Source: Anagrus nilaparvatae (taxonomy: Eukaryota; Arthropoda; Insecta; Hymenoptera; Mymaridae). Taken from it: 64,000 nucleotides of DNA. The stretch spans positions 8,308,001 through 8,372,000 of the forward strand of contig JAKSXM010000272.1 in assembly GCA_022575985.1 (NCBI GenBank). Reading direction: 5' to 3'. Below, in pieces: positions 11,801 through 26,800 of the stretch (positions are counted from its first letter, which is position 1; every line of letters starts with the position of its first letter). The notes under the pieces are model-generated. The model saw only the letters and a program-made list of their open reading frames with translations. It made no database searches and was not told where the DNA came from. A program made the translations under genes and the position numbers.

Positions 11801-14800
11801 ATTTTTTTCATTTTTTTTTAAATTAATTATTTAAAATTAATGTACAAATAAATCGAAAATTCAAATAGGTCCTACAGCATTTACAGGAGTTCAAACAGTA
11901 AATTTTAAGATACAATCATTATGCTATATTCAAAAATTTGAGACATTTTTTTCATAAATAAGAAAAATAGTTAATATATTTACTCGTATAAAAAAAGTTT
12001 TTAATACTACTTTGATTGAAGTTGATAGAAACAGCAATGAACTTTAAATTATAATTGCAAGTCATTATATTTCAAAATAAAATTCCAATAATAAAAAAAT
12101 TATTTTCAAAAGCATACACATAATTATAACTGTGATACCAATCAAAAATTTAATTAAATAAAAATGACTATCTTTCAATTAAAACGTCTATCAGTCATAA
12201 AAACTGCAACTACTGGTAATAACGAATAACTTACTTGACCATTTTTATCCATATCATTATTGGTAAGTTTAACTTTTTCAAAAGAAACGACTTGTTTACG
12301 TAACTGATCACCAGTAAACGGTGAATCTGGATGTACGTATAACCTAGCTGGTGCTGGTGGATCAGCTTTACCAGCAACCAACCAACAACTTCTATGATAT
12401 GCATAACGATACCGTTTTTCATCAACTGGTACAATATCCATTAATACTGCATAACGTCCATCTGGTCTCAAACCATTAAACGATACTCTACATGTTGGAA
12501 ACATTCGTCTGAAAAATAAATAATTTTTCTATGTAAACAAATATAGATTTTAAATAAATTACAGACTACTACTATCTAGTTTTATAAATATAAAAATTAT
12601 TATAAATTGTACAACATTTATAATAATGTTTATCCTTTTTAAAAGAAATACGTAGTAGTAACTATATAAGCAAAGAGTATTAATATTATGTCTAAAATAT
12701 CCTGCTGGGTTTTGACCATACATACTGAAACTTTTTAAAACACTCATATATGCTGTTGATCCTTATCTTTACTTTTTTATTTTTTTATTCTTATTATTTT
12801 TATGTCTGTGTGTGTCTGTGTGTATTTGTATGTCTTATTTTTTTTTTAATAAAAAATTTTTCATTATTTTTTCACCTTAGAAATTTAAAAATAACATATG
12901 CAATTTTTCATTATTACTTCTATTGTTTGATATTTATTGCTTTCTTCTACTTAAATTACTTTAAAAGCTTTGATTTAAATAAGGTTTTTAAGTGAAATTC
13001 GATTTTTTTAAGCTATTAAATCGTTGGAAACTTGCAAATCACGTATTTTGCAATGAGCTTGCAATCAACAGTTTTGCAAAAAGTTTTATTAACAAATATT
13101 GAATCATTGTTTCTTTAGTTATTATTGTAAATAATGTTTATTTAAAATGATTCTTTTAAAAAAGAAAATAGTTTTCTTCTGAAATCAATTACATTAAAAG
13201 AAAGCAAGTCAGGTTATAATTGTGATTTCGTGTTTTGAAGTTTTCAAGCAGCATATTATTCTAATTATTTCATTTGATTCCAGAAAGCAATTGTAAAATT
13301 TATTCTCAATATTTTTATTGTACATTAAGCTTTTTATGATTGAGCTATTTTAGCCATGCAATGTTTGCAAAGTTAAGTATAATTTTAATTAAGTAGTTCA
13401 TGTAGATTTTAAAAGTTTTTTTATGATTCCCATTAATTTTATGTCATTTAATAAATTTAGATAGTAATTATTAATAATTCTAATCTATAGGATTGAGAAC
13501 AATTTTTCTACCACCGTTTATCTGCGCTTTTGCAACTGTCATAAAATTTTTATTTTAAACAGTTTGTTATTATGTAAAAATGTAAAGGTCTAGTTTTTAA
13601 ACTAATTTTTATCAAATTTCATCATCCTGAAGTCTTTAGAGAACTATGCTTTTACTCGCCGTTTACCCGCGCTTGATTTTTTTCTTTTAAAGCGCGGGTA
13701 AACGGCGGAAAACAATGTTTGTGTTTCCTCTCCTAGAGAGAATCCAGAAACTTAAAACATATTTTTCTACATTTAACCAGATCTATTTAAAAAAAAAAAT
13801 AAGTGCGTGTCATGACCTAGAGGTCTAATTCCAACGTGAATCTGTAAGTTTCTTAAACTATTTTAACAACTTTTTGAATGTCACTAATTAGGCTAAACTT
13901 GGTTGTGGGGCCCTAATTCCTATGAAATAGCCTTATTTAATTTTACGCAATGATGCGCTTTTGCCTAAAAATAACTTTATTTCAAAATAACGTTATTTCT
14001 TTATGACACATGTGCAAAAATAAATTTACAAAAAATTGCCATAAAAAGTCATTTTGGTCCAATTTTCTAGGCATACATTTTAATGTTACCATAACTCTTA
14101 ATAATTAAACTTTATGGCTTCGCTATATACAATTTACTCGAATTTACTCATTTTAACTATTAATAATCAACGATATTAAAAGAAGGCGTTACAATGACTT
14201 TTCTTTTTTAAACAGAAATATTATATATAGACAGAATATTTAATTTTAAAAAGGTGTTGAAGTCAAGCATTTTTAGATTAATCAATAACTCAATCAATCA
14301 TAAAAAAATAACATTAATTAAAACTTAAAATTACAAAATTTTTTCATAAGATTAAAATCAATCAATTAAAAAAAAAAAAAATCTAAAAATAAAAATTTGT
14401 GTTTAAAAAAAAAACCTAATAATTAAGTTAATAATGATATATAAAATTTGATAAAAAATAAATTACCCTGTTATGCAGAATAAAAATAGCATTTCATTTT
14501 TTTAATAGACAAATTCAATTGGGCGTGTATATGAAAAAAGAATTAAGGGAGAGACAAAGTATAAGAAAAAAGAGGTGACAGTAAAATATCACCCTACGTA
14601 CATGCAAGAGAAGAGATTGTTATAAGTTGACTTGTAAAAAGGGAATGACGAGCATAAAACATTAAGAAAATTTATATGCATAAACTCGTATATATAAGTT
14701 TTTTAAATGAGAAGAAGAGATCTAATTATCAAGCAAATGACTTTTAGAGATCTGAAAACATGAAGGGTAAATTTTTTAACTAAATTTTTGTTATATATAT

Positions 14801-17800
14801 GAATTTTGCATATTTCAAATTATTTTAAAGGTTATATATGCGTTTTATGCTTTCTTAGAAAAGGATAGAAATTAAGAGATGTATAATTGCGTGAAAGGGA
14901 AGAAATTGCAATTTTAGTGCGGTGGTTAATTAGATGTTCTTCCTTCCGAATCCTTTTCTTTACTTTATTGTCTGGATGCGTCTGGTTCTTTAAACTTTAA
15001 CTAACTGTAATCATTTTCGTTTATGTTAGGGTTAATCTTTTATGCTTTTATAATTTAATTTTGATTATCACATTTATTTTAATGTTAAAATAATTATAAA
15101 TTTTAGCATTTCTAAAAATATTTAAATTTTTAATTTTAATTTAGAATCTGTAAGATTTATAAATTTCTTAAGCAATTTTCAAAAGCTACTATAAATAAAA
15201 AAATAACTGCACATTTGCTAATTGAAAATTGACAATCGAAAGTTACTGTTACTTAAATTTATTGCAACGTTTTATTGATTGATAAATTTGGTCCAGGTAT
15301 ATTCCCTAAGCCTGTTGTGCCAACATTTTATAGTAAATATAATAAAGGACTTTCATATCAAAAAAATTATTTCAAAACTTATCTATATTATTATGCATTC
15401 CTTAACCGATTACTTTGAAATCGACATAGTGAGGGGTTAAAAGTATCCGATTTACAAAAGGGGCGAAAGTTACCAAATACATGATTTTTATATTTAATAA
15501 AGTAGTTTACTAGTAACTAGCTAAAAAATTTGTCTGATTTAGGAAGGGTTAAAATACACTAATGAAAGAAGTAGGGGCAATTTTTTGGACCAATCATCAG
15601 TATTCATTAACACCCCACCCTATTTTCTAATTGACAAAGTAGTATAACATAATTTATAGTCAGCCCTTAAACAAACAATCAAAAATTCAAAAAAAAACTA
15701 GCCTCATTAAGGCACTAAAAAAAAATTATTTAAACAGTTTAAATAAAAATAAATCAATTCTAAATACAAGTTTTTTAAATAGATCAAATAAAAAAATAAA
15801 AATAAAATTGCGGTTATTTATCATGATATAACAACCGGTTATTTTGACAAGAGTTTTAATATAATAAACCTTTAACTATACACAAAACAATAAATTTTTC
15901 GTCTTCTCTTATTTACACACACTAACAGAACGAATATAAATTTTTTGAATAATGAGTTTGAATACATTAATTCGCTCATAAGCACATCTGTATTATAAAC
16001 ATTAAAAAATATCATTCACCCTATCAGCCTCCACATTTTTTTTGTGCATTAAAATTAACTCATCTCTTTATTTTATTTATAAAATGTCTAACCTAACCCA
16101 ATCTAAAAAAAAAGAACAAAACTACTTGTTTTTCTTTATTGCTTTAACTTTGACTTTATCTCCTGGGGATTGTAAATCTCGTTTACTTGATTGAATTTTT
16201 CTATTATATCAAATTTTAGGGTGTGAAAGAAACTTATGTATTAACTAACCATAAAAATATTATAAAAACTAACCTATTAACAAAAACGAGGGTTATTTTG
16301 TTAATTTTTCGATTTTTCAGAGTTAAATGTCAAGTTAAAGAATGATAGAGTAATATATGATATTGTCTTTTTCCTTAGAGAATTTAACCCTTTTTTTTGG
16401 TCCTTTATACCAAAGACCTAGCAATCAAGTTTTAAATGTATTAAATTAAAGTTTTAACTTAATAAAATCTTTATTATTTTAAATTTTCGTTAATGATGAC
16501 TTTGAATTTTTTAAAAAATTCATGAATTTATAGTTTTTTTTTTTTTTTTTAATAAACCGTGACAATTATTACTAAAAAAATCAGTGCTAATTTTATAGCG
16601 GTAGTCATCTATGAAATTTTTTTTTTTAGTATTTCGTAGAAACATTTCTTTTTTAAAAAATATTTTATTAATGATAATGATGATGATGATGATTTTAATA
16701 AATGAAATTTATGTACGGTGGCAGGTAATTAAAAAGAATAAACTTGTCGATTATGTTGTATACAAATTTTTTTTTTTAATGCTAATTTTTTTTTTTATTA
16801 ATTTTTTTTCCTAGGATTTTTTTAAGTAATACGATTTCTTAGATTTTAAGGTTAATAATCTACGTTTAAAAAAATATTTTTAGAGTGTTTACAAGAATTT
16901 AATAAAAAATAAAATTACCTTCCAGTTTTAGTAATAATCATTTCTGTGCCAAGATCATTAAATTTATCCCATAATTCTTTAGTTTCTAAATGACAAACAA
17001 CGTGTCTTAATTCATCACAATTTGATTTTTCTTGTAACAATGGATTTATTGGCGATGGTGCTTTACCGCTGTTACTACCAGTGTCGTCTGTTTCTGGTTC
17101 ATCTTCTGTATCTATTGATTCTTGGGGTACTGATGACGATCTTGTTGTACCAGATCCACTGGCATCTTTTTCTGAAAATAAATATTTCAATTTTTATTTT
17201 TTTGCTTACTCAATATAACAAGAATCAATCATGAATTTAAATTAGGTTTAAAATTTTGAGAAAAAATATCACTAAAAATTAAAATGAAATTCTGATTAAT
17301 ATAATTTCAGGATCGATCATGTCAAAATTTAATGACTTTTATTGGAATTAGATACAAACTGGGTAATCATAAAAAATACCAAGTTATTGACCTTTTCTAT
17401 TTCACCTAAGATAGAAACTAACAGAAAAAATATTGGTCCCTAAAGCTAGTAGAATAATTTCGTTTAGACCAAGATAAAAAATAAATGACAATAGAAAAAT
17501 TAATACCAATCGTACTAAAAATAATTAATTAAAAAAAAAAAAAAACTTTTCACTTTCCGAGTACATAAATAAAATAATAAAAAAATTGTTATTTTACAGT
17601 TGTTAAACTTGTACACACATACACTATTAAGTAAAAGGTTTTTTGTTTTCAATTTGTGAATCTTATACACTCTACTGCTTAGTTAGTTTCCTTAAACTTT
17701 TATATAATATAACACAGGGCATTAAATCGTCACGCCTTTTCGCCTCAGAAACTACGACGACGTTTGTACTACTTCTCTTTTTTTTTTATATTAAAAAATA

Positions 17801-20800
17801 TTTTATATTTGCAACAACGTGATTTTCTTAACTTAATTTGAATTTATGATTATTTCTTCTTGAAATATTTTTTTGTTCTTGTATTTAATATTGTCTTATT
17901 GTATATAAAGATATAAATAAAATCTTTAAAAAAGGATTAATGTCTTTTTTTTATTTATTGTTTAAAAATAGATTTTTACCTGTGGTTTTAAAATTAGAGC
18001 AATTTAGAAAAGACAAATTTACTGTTAAATTTAAAGTTTTATTTTTAGTTTTATTATTTGAATAATGAAAGGAGATTAATTTACACTGAATAAAAATTGC
18101 TTTGCCAAACAGTAATCTGAGTTGCTGGTGAATTTCTTAAGCTAAAAATAATTTATATTCAAATATAAAAACAATTCTCTATGATGTCAAAATGTAACAA
18201 AAATTTTTTGGAGTAAATTGATTTTAAGAAATTATTTTATTTTGGACTTAAATTTTTACATTTAGAGGCTTCAAAAATATCAATAAATTTTGGGAAAATG
18301 TTTATATCAGAATTCTGAGTCGATTATTAATTTATTTTTATCCCCAATACATTTTTTTGTTGCCCAGTAAAAAATATCGTGAGCACCATAGGCGAAAAAC
18401 TTTAGAAACTAGCGTGAACACGTATCACTTGTGCCCAAATTCGCCGAGCTCTAATGCTTGCGAGATCCCACTAATGACACAACTTTAGAACCCTTGATAC
18501 TTGATATACTATTTTTGATAACCAATTGACACCTAATTAAACGGGTCACAGTGTTTGTTCTAAAAACTAATTTTTAACTAAAGATTTCCGTCACACCAGA
18601 AACTTCATTATCTGAAAAATTTACTTGAAAGAAACAAAGTAGCAAATAACTTGAATTTTGAGCAGTTTATTACATGAAAATATCTTAAGTTTAAATTCGT
18701 TGAAATAAATAGCTTATACACCTGTCGTCAATAAGAATAAACATACACATTCGCACATATATTTATAACTAGCTAATTATACCGAAGTTTTATACTTTAA
18801 TTTATATAAAATAGTGAAAAATAAAAGGAAAAATAATAATAATTTATATCATTTTGGCGAATTTTCACATATATAAATTTATGTAACCGGAAATTTTAAA
18901 CTTTTTGCTATAATAACTTTATTCAATGAACTAAAGAATATATTATGCACTATATTAATGATTTCCGGTCAACCTAGAGTGCTGACATTAATGATTTTAC
19001 AAAAGGTTTTTAAAATCTATCTTTTAAATTGATTTCAAAAGAAAAATTTTTTTTCTTTATTTAACGATTTCCACATATTTTTACATTTATTTATGATTAT
19101 TTTTCTTTTTATTGTTTTTACTTATTTTTTTTTTTTAATCAGTATAAATCGCAATAATTTGGTGACGATCGATGTGTTTTTTTGTTGAAGAAAATTGCAG
19201 AAAAGTATTCAGAAACTTTAACTTTCTTATATATTATTATTTTGATTTCATTGACCTGTACTGGGCATAATTGTTAAATGAATTATATTAAATTAAATTG
19301 TCCTATCTTGATATGTGTATGTTCTCAAATAACATCCCTTTTTTTATTAAGACATATCAAGCGGCAATATTATATAATTTTTAAATTCATTTAAAAATTA
19401 TTTTTCAAAAATACGCGGTTGTTAATGTAGGTACAGAAGGTACCTGCAGCGTTTCGATCAGCACCATTTAATTTAATATAATTCATTTAACAATTATGCC
19501 CAGTACAGGTCAATGAAATCAAAATAATAATATATATATTAGAAAATATGGGCGATTAATAGAAATAACTAATAATTTAATATTGAATAGACCGTAGACC
19601 CGCAACCGGTCATTCCATTCATTTCATATATAGGGAACGAATGGCTATAGTATCTCGCAAGTGATAAAATAGGCATTCGTTCACTATATAAGAAAAATTA
19701 AAGACGTAATACACCAGCGTCTGTGGCACACACCAACACACTCAGCCACACTGAGGAGATCTATGTGTTGGTGCTGATCGAAACGCTGCAGGTACCTTCT
19801 GTACCTACATTAACAACCGCGTATTTTTGAAAAATAATTTTTAAATGAATTTAAAAATTATATAATATTGCCGCTTGATATGTCTTAATAAAAAAAGGGA
19901 TGTTATTTGAGAACATACACATATCAAGATAGGACAATTTAATTTAATATAATTCATTTAACAATTATGCCCAGTACAGGTCAATGAAATCAAAATAATA
20001 ATATATATATTAGAAAATATGGGCGATTAATAGAAATAACTAATAATTTAATATTTAACTTTCTTGTTTCAATCTTTTTTCTCCGGTTAAAAATTGTAAA
20101 ATTTTAAATTTTAATTATCACTTTTTCGGATCAGCCAACCACAAAATGTTGACAAAATCATTAATTAGATTAAAAAAAAAAATATATATATATAGCAGCA
20201 GCATGATATGTTTCGGGTAACCCGAGCTGACAGCAGAATTCAAAAAACTCAAAGGATAGAAAAATATTAGAAATTTAAATTCACTATTTTGAAAAATTCT
20301 TTATTACGAGAGTATATTATGAGTAGCTGCTCTAGGGCAAAAGTATTTTAGTAATATATTTTCAATAGTAAATTGAATTTCTAATATTTTTTATCATTTT
20401 CAATTTTTTGAATTCCGCAATCAGCTCGGCTAACCTAAAACATATTATGCTGCTGCTTTGCTTTTTGTTTGAACCCTTTTTTTTTACTATAATTAATAAC
20501 TTTGTCAACATTTTGTGGTTATCTGATACGAAAAAGTAATAATTAAAATTTTAAATTTTACAATTTCTAGCCGGGGAAAAAAGATTGTAACAAGAAAGTT
20601 TCCTTGTTACAATTTGCTAAAGTTTTTATTAAAAAAAATTAGATATATAATAATGAAAAGTCGTATTAATTTATTCAGTTAAATACCAAAAGTCATATAC
20701 AATACTACTTATCGTAAATTCAAAGTTTGTTTTTCTTTCATGAGGCATTTTCATGAAATGCATTACAAGCAATACATCTTTTTCTATGTATACGAAAATA

Positions 20801-23800
20801 TAATATAATATCGTTATTTAGCACACATATAACAATAATATAAGCTCTGAATGTTTATTTTCTGTATTGGTTGCAATTTAACTACATTTCAGTTATGTAT
20901 AACTACATTTCAAACTTGCAATGTTCTATATGTACACGGGCCTTGACATAAGCGCGAATCTAACGGCTCTGATGAATTTATTGCATTTCATACTACTAAA
21001 TTTTCATCTGTAGAATTTTCATATATTTTACAAAATAAATAATAATAATTTTCGGATATGTGTACTACAGGTGAATACCTATATATATTCTTTAATTGTT
21101 TACTCTTTTATTCATTTTTTTAGTAGTTTTTTTTAATAGTTTTTTGAAATAAAATGGCTAAAAATACCCAAGCATGAATTAAATTTTCGAAAGTTTTGAA
21201 CAAGACGCGGTTTGAATGTAGTTTTCGGCATCTGGTCCAGATTTTGTCGGAATCTTAATCTTTGTTCGAGTAAATAATTATCTGAATCAGCCGTGGATAG
21301 TAATTTACATGCAATCTGAAATACTCTTTTTTTATGTCCTATACCAAAAAAAATCCGGTTGCAGGAAACGGAAAATGGTGGTGGTGAGAGAATGCACTCA
21401 TTTTATACAAAGTGGCTGGGGAAAAATGTCAAATTTCAGATCACTAAATCATTTTATAAAAGTGAAATTCCTGATTTTATAAAAGTGAATTTTATAAAAG
21501 TGAATTCCTAATTTCAATTAATAACTTTTTTATATTTCTGAGTCGAATACTGAGATATATAAATACAATATCCATTAAGCAAAATAACTGACGTATAACA
21601 CCAAAATTTTGATTGGCAATTTCAAGTATTTAATATACGCTTATGATAATAGAATTTCAAATCATATATGCTGAATAATCAACTTATTGCGTACAGAATT
21701 GATTTATTAACGTCATTATTCTTATATGTTTAAAATTTACTTATTTTTCAAATTTTTTACATGTAAAGTCCCTTCGTTAAGTTTGCGACGATATCTAAAT
21801 TAACAGACAAATTTTAAAAGTTTTATTAATTAGAATAATTGAGATTTTGGAAAATTAATTTTCCACTAAAAAGCTTAAATTTTTTTGTTAATATTTTAAA
21901 TCACACTGTTAGATTGTTGTGTTTGAATTTTGTTTAAATTTTCGATTCCCAAGAATTGTCTTGAATATAAAAGCCTGAATTTTAAAGTAAATTTTTTGGA
22001 AAACATAAACCTAATAGTGAAATGTCAACGAAATTAAAATATTTGTTAACAAAATTTTTCATTCCCACCCTACTTTCAGTATCAACATTTATTTGCACCT
22101 CCTCTTCCCTGGAATCTCAAAAACACCCTTCTCAAAAACATGATCGATGTCAAAAAAAAAAAAAAAATCTTTAAATTAATACTTGTTTTTAATTTTGCTT
22201 CAATATTCAATTTACTCAATTTACATATTGAAAAAGAAAATTAATATTTTAAAATAATAAAGTTTTCTCGAAAGTATCATCACGATTTTATAAATATATA
22301 AAGTTTGCATGTATAAATACTATCTTCTAATTGGTTAGTTTTATGCTGCTGTTTTATAATATATTAAAATCTAAGCGAAAAATAAAAAAACAAGCGCGCG
22401 TGTGTGGCCTTTCTCAATTGCTTTATGCTGATGTACCATTCGTTGCATGTATGATGTTTTCTTATTTTATATTTAAATTGACTTGCTACTATGCTATTAT
22501 ATTATCTTCTACAAATCCTTTTCATTCTTAATGTTAAATATAAAATATTATTTTATAACCGTTTATTATATAAAGGTAGATAAAATTACGTTTGACTATT
22601 TAATCAAAATATTTTTTTTTTACAATAATTGAATGCAGTATGCTACTGAAGTTTTGAACATGTGTGTAATTTATCATTTAAATTGACTCCTGTTTTTTAA
22701 ATACTTGAAAGTTTGGGGTGGAAAAATATTTTTTAGGACCTTTTTTGAGTCCTTTGATTGATTTGCAACATTTTTATTACCCAATAAAAAATTCATGAAT
22801 ATGAACCTTTAGAGCTAAATTGTAAATTAGGGTATAGATTACTTCCCTAACTTGTTTTTTATTGGATCAGACACTCTGAATTGAACCTCTGTATTCCAAA
22901 ACCCTAAAAAAATGTTTTCCTTTTAAAAAATCCTATAGCCTGTGTCGTCGAGCACTTTTAAATTTTTAAATTTTTAAATTCTAGGATTTTAAATTCATAA
23001 ATAGAAATAAAATTTCTGAAAATTTCAAGCACCTAGTTTGTGTAAGAAAAAAGTTTTAGGGTGAATCTACCAATTAATGACCCCCCCCCCCCCAATTAAT
23101 GTGTCAATACATACTATATTTTTTCAGGATGATAATAAGCAATGTTTGTGCATAAATAAATTTACAAAATACAAAAACAAAATGTATTCTATTCAAAATA
23201 AAAATAAGGTAATAATAAATATTTATAACAAATACATAAAATTAGCTTTAAAAAAGGCGTCAACGCGTTTGACGATGTAGAATATTTTTAAATTCATAAA
23301 AAATAAAAAAGAATACAAAATTTGATGATTCTTCTAATTTATTTTTAGTTTTGGTTTCTTATTCTTATTTTTTGATACCGATCATGTGAGAATAATTTTG
23401 CATACGAATGTAAGTATTTTAGCATATGCAACGAGTTAAAAATAAAATTTTTTTGGTACAATTCAAAATTATGCAATCATTTTTTAAAGATTAAAAAGAG
23501 ATTAAGTAGGTATGAACTTGCAACGATACCTTGATTCGCTGCTCCCTACATCTGTTTGGAATCCGATATTCAAACAGTTAAAATATCGTTTTCAACAACA
23601 AAGAAATTTGTGTATTTTTTGAATTTGGTAAAAAAAAAAAATTAAATTGCTAAGTAGAAAAATTAATAAATATACATAAGCAAAACAATATTTACATTCA
23701 TATATACAATATTGACAGGAAATTTGTAATAATAATAAAGCAACAAAAAGATGACGAGTCATTTTCAAAGTCGATGATCGTTCAAGTATCTGACGTGTGC

Positions 23801-26800
23801 AGTCGCACATCAGGCGTGTCTCTGGATCACTTCAACCTCAAGATCCATTACTTTCAGAAAGATAATATAAATCTTTTTAATCTTTATAACATTCTATATA
23901 TTAGACTGTGTAGAGTTATTTTAAAAGCTATGATCTAATTTTTGATTACTAGTAAACTTAGGCGACGCGCCATTTTATAAAAAAAAATATGAGATTCCCC
24001 AAATCTTTTAAAAGGATTAGAATTTTTGTATATTCGTTAACATAAATATGCTAAGTACTTTGGATTGATTGATTGTTTAAAATCATTTTATTATGAGCTA
24101 AATAGTACACTGTAAAAAATAACTTTCTTATATTAACAAAAAAATTATAAAATTTTCGAAAAATTAGTAAATTTTCGAAAAAAATCGTATATTTAATTTA
24201 GTATATTAACAAAAAATTCGAGTATTCGCGATTTTTTTTGTGAATTCGCAAGAAAAATTGTAAATTACAATTTTTTTCTCGAAAATTTTCAAAAAATAGT
24301 TGTTTTACGAAAAATAAATGTAAATTTACAACTTTTTTCGTAAACTCACAAAAAAAATCGAGAATTCCCGAATTTTTCGAGAATATACTAAATTTAGTAA
24401 ATTTACGATTTTTATCAAATATTTACAAAATTTTTTGAAAATTTACTAATTTTTCGAAAAAATTCTATCTTTTTTGTAAATCTAAGAAAGTTATTTTTTA
24501 CAGTGTAGCTAATCAAAATTTCGTAAAACTGCAGTTAATATATGAAAAAATAAAATACAAATCCATAAATATGTAAAATATAAATAATAATTATAAAAAA
24601 AAAAAAAAAAAACGAAACAGCAGCATTTTTAAAAAGTTATAAAGGTGCTAACTGTTATAACACGTTCTCTTCACCCACGCGTTTCCTTAACTGTTTATAT
24701 TATAAGGATATTTAAAAAAAACACCTACGTTTTAGTATATTCGTTTATGTGGGAGATATCAGGGTATTAATGTACTACTTAAATTAAATTAGTTTTTTTG
24801 ATAAACAAAGAAAAAAACTTGTTTTTTTTACACATTTTATTAAAATCACTGAAGAATTGCAAAAAAAAATTTTAATTTGAAATTTTATTCACCAAATTTA
24901 TAAGGTAATATTCGAGATATTATTTAAAAAGTTGATAATTTTGTATTTTCTGGAATTTCAAGTTTTTCTTATTCATTCTTTAGTAAAAAAAGAAATCAAA
25001 TTGAAAATACTTATATAACGCGTTAGAAAATTTTTAAAGAATTGTTGGCTGTACAAAATTCATACATGAATTATATATCTCTGTCATGAGTAAATAATAT
25101 TTATTAAGCTTTATAAATCATTGTAAAATAATTCAATAAAAATATGGCTTCTCTTTTTTACCCCGTTTTCTCCTTTTTGTGTTTAAATATTATCGCCAAC
25201 GAAGAAAAATACTGCAGTTGTGTATATTAGCTTGAGCAATATTTTTTTAATTTGGGCTTACTTTTTGAGAACTGACATAGTAAAATCTCTCTATACACTG
25301 TTCAAAATAAGTTCTAAAAATTTTCAAATTTTCAATTATAATCGTAAATTTACGAAAAAATTAAAAATCCACAATTTTTTTTTGCCAAGTCATAGTTACG
25401 TTTCATCAATTTCGACTATTAATAACCAATTTGCAATAAAAAATTTTGGAATTTTATTTTTTTTCGTACATTTAGAAAATTTTGTAAATTTACGATTTCG
25501 ATCGAAAATTTACTACTTTAAATAAACTATTTTTTTTCGACTAAATTTACAGGTGTTATTTTTGTAAGTTTGGATGCTTTTATTTAAAATTGATTCCAAA
25601 ATGTCTACTCCATCAAAAAAATTTCATATTTCTTCAAAATCTTAGCATTTTGTACTTAAAAAAACAAAGAAATAAAAAAAAAATAAATAAAAACCCAGTC
25701 TAATGTACATAAAAATATGCAAAAATAATATAACAACTCATAAATAATTTTATTGAAGAGTATATATACACGATCTTATTTATATTATATTCACTTAAAT
25801 CTTTATATTATTGTTTACACACATATATACACTACTTGGCCAGAAGCTGGACATAAGAAGATGCATTTGATTCTGATGTCAAAAAATTTACATGTTTTTC
25901 ATGTATATACATACATTATAATATACATAAAGACATTTTTTTTATCTCAAGACAAGATCAAGTGTTTTAAATATACACACACAAGCATATATGTATATAT
26001 ATAATGAAGAACAAGAAAAATTTTTGCATATATTTGTATATGCAATTTTTTTTTCTTTTATTAATTTTTTTTTATATACCTTGTATTTTATATTTATGTA
26101 TACAAATAAAATAATTTATAAAATAACTGACAGGAAATATACAGTAGCGATTTTTAGTGGTTTTTAAAAAATTTATTTGTTATTTTATATTTTATTATCT
26201 TTTTACTAACATTTTGAAAAGTATGCTTTTTATTCAGACGTTTGGATATTTTTAGTTTCAGTTATATCTGTATAAATTCTAGTTTTTTTCAAATTCGACC
26301 TTTAACACTCTTTTTGGAAATGTTCATAAAACTTTAGCATAATCAATAATATTCGTCACTAGCTCCGACGGTCACTCGTGCTTGCGATTCAATTTTTATG
26401 CCAAAATTCATAACCTTGTAAAAATTAAATTTCAATTAAAAAATATGAAACTATGTTTTATTTACTGATTTGTCTATTTTTAGTTGATTAATGACTTATT
26501 TAAATAAATACTCAGATTTAAAAGTTCACTAGTTAAAACACATTAAAACTTAATTACACCCATGTATAATAAAATACAAATTTTTAGAATGATTTATGTT
26601 CGGCACGTAGACTTTCGATACTTTAAAATTTCTGCAATGTTCAGGAAGTCATTCATAATGTATAACGAACTGTTAACAAATTACATAACACTCTCAAGGG
26701 ATGGGGGTATATAATACAAAATTGTTGTTTCACGATTACATCAGGGTCATGAAAAAGGAAAGATAGGGTGTTTCAAAAACATTAAATTTATGATACAGTG

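Noticed and set aside
12750..12995. 81-codon plus-strand frame rich in Phe, Tyr and Leu.
   Set aside because: Low-complexity T-rich intronic sequence that mimics a membrane protein; it lies between T-box exons 2 and 3.
19229..20053. Possible polydnavirus (bracovirus) segment boundary, considered because the host may be a braconid.
   Set aside because: No recognisable viral gene or known excision motif context; the structure is explained by an insertion with a target duplication.
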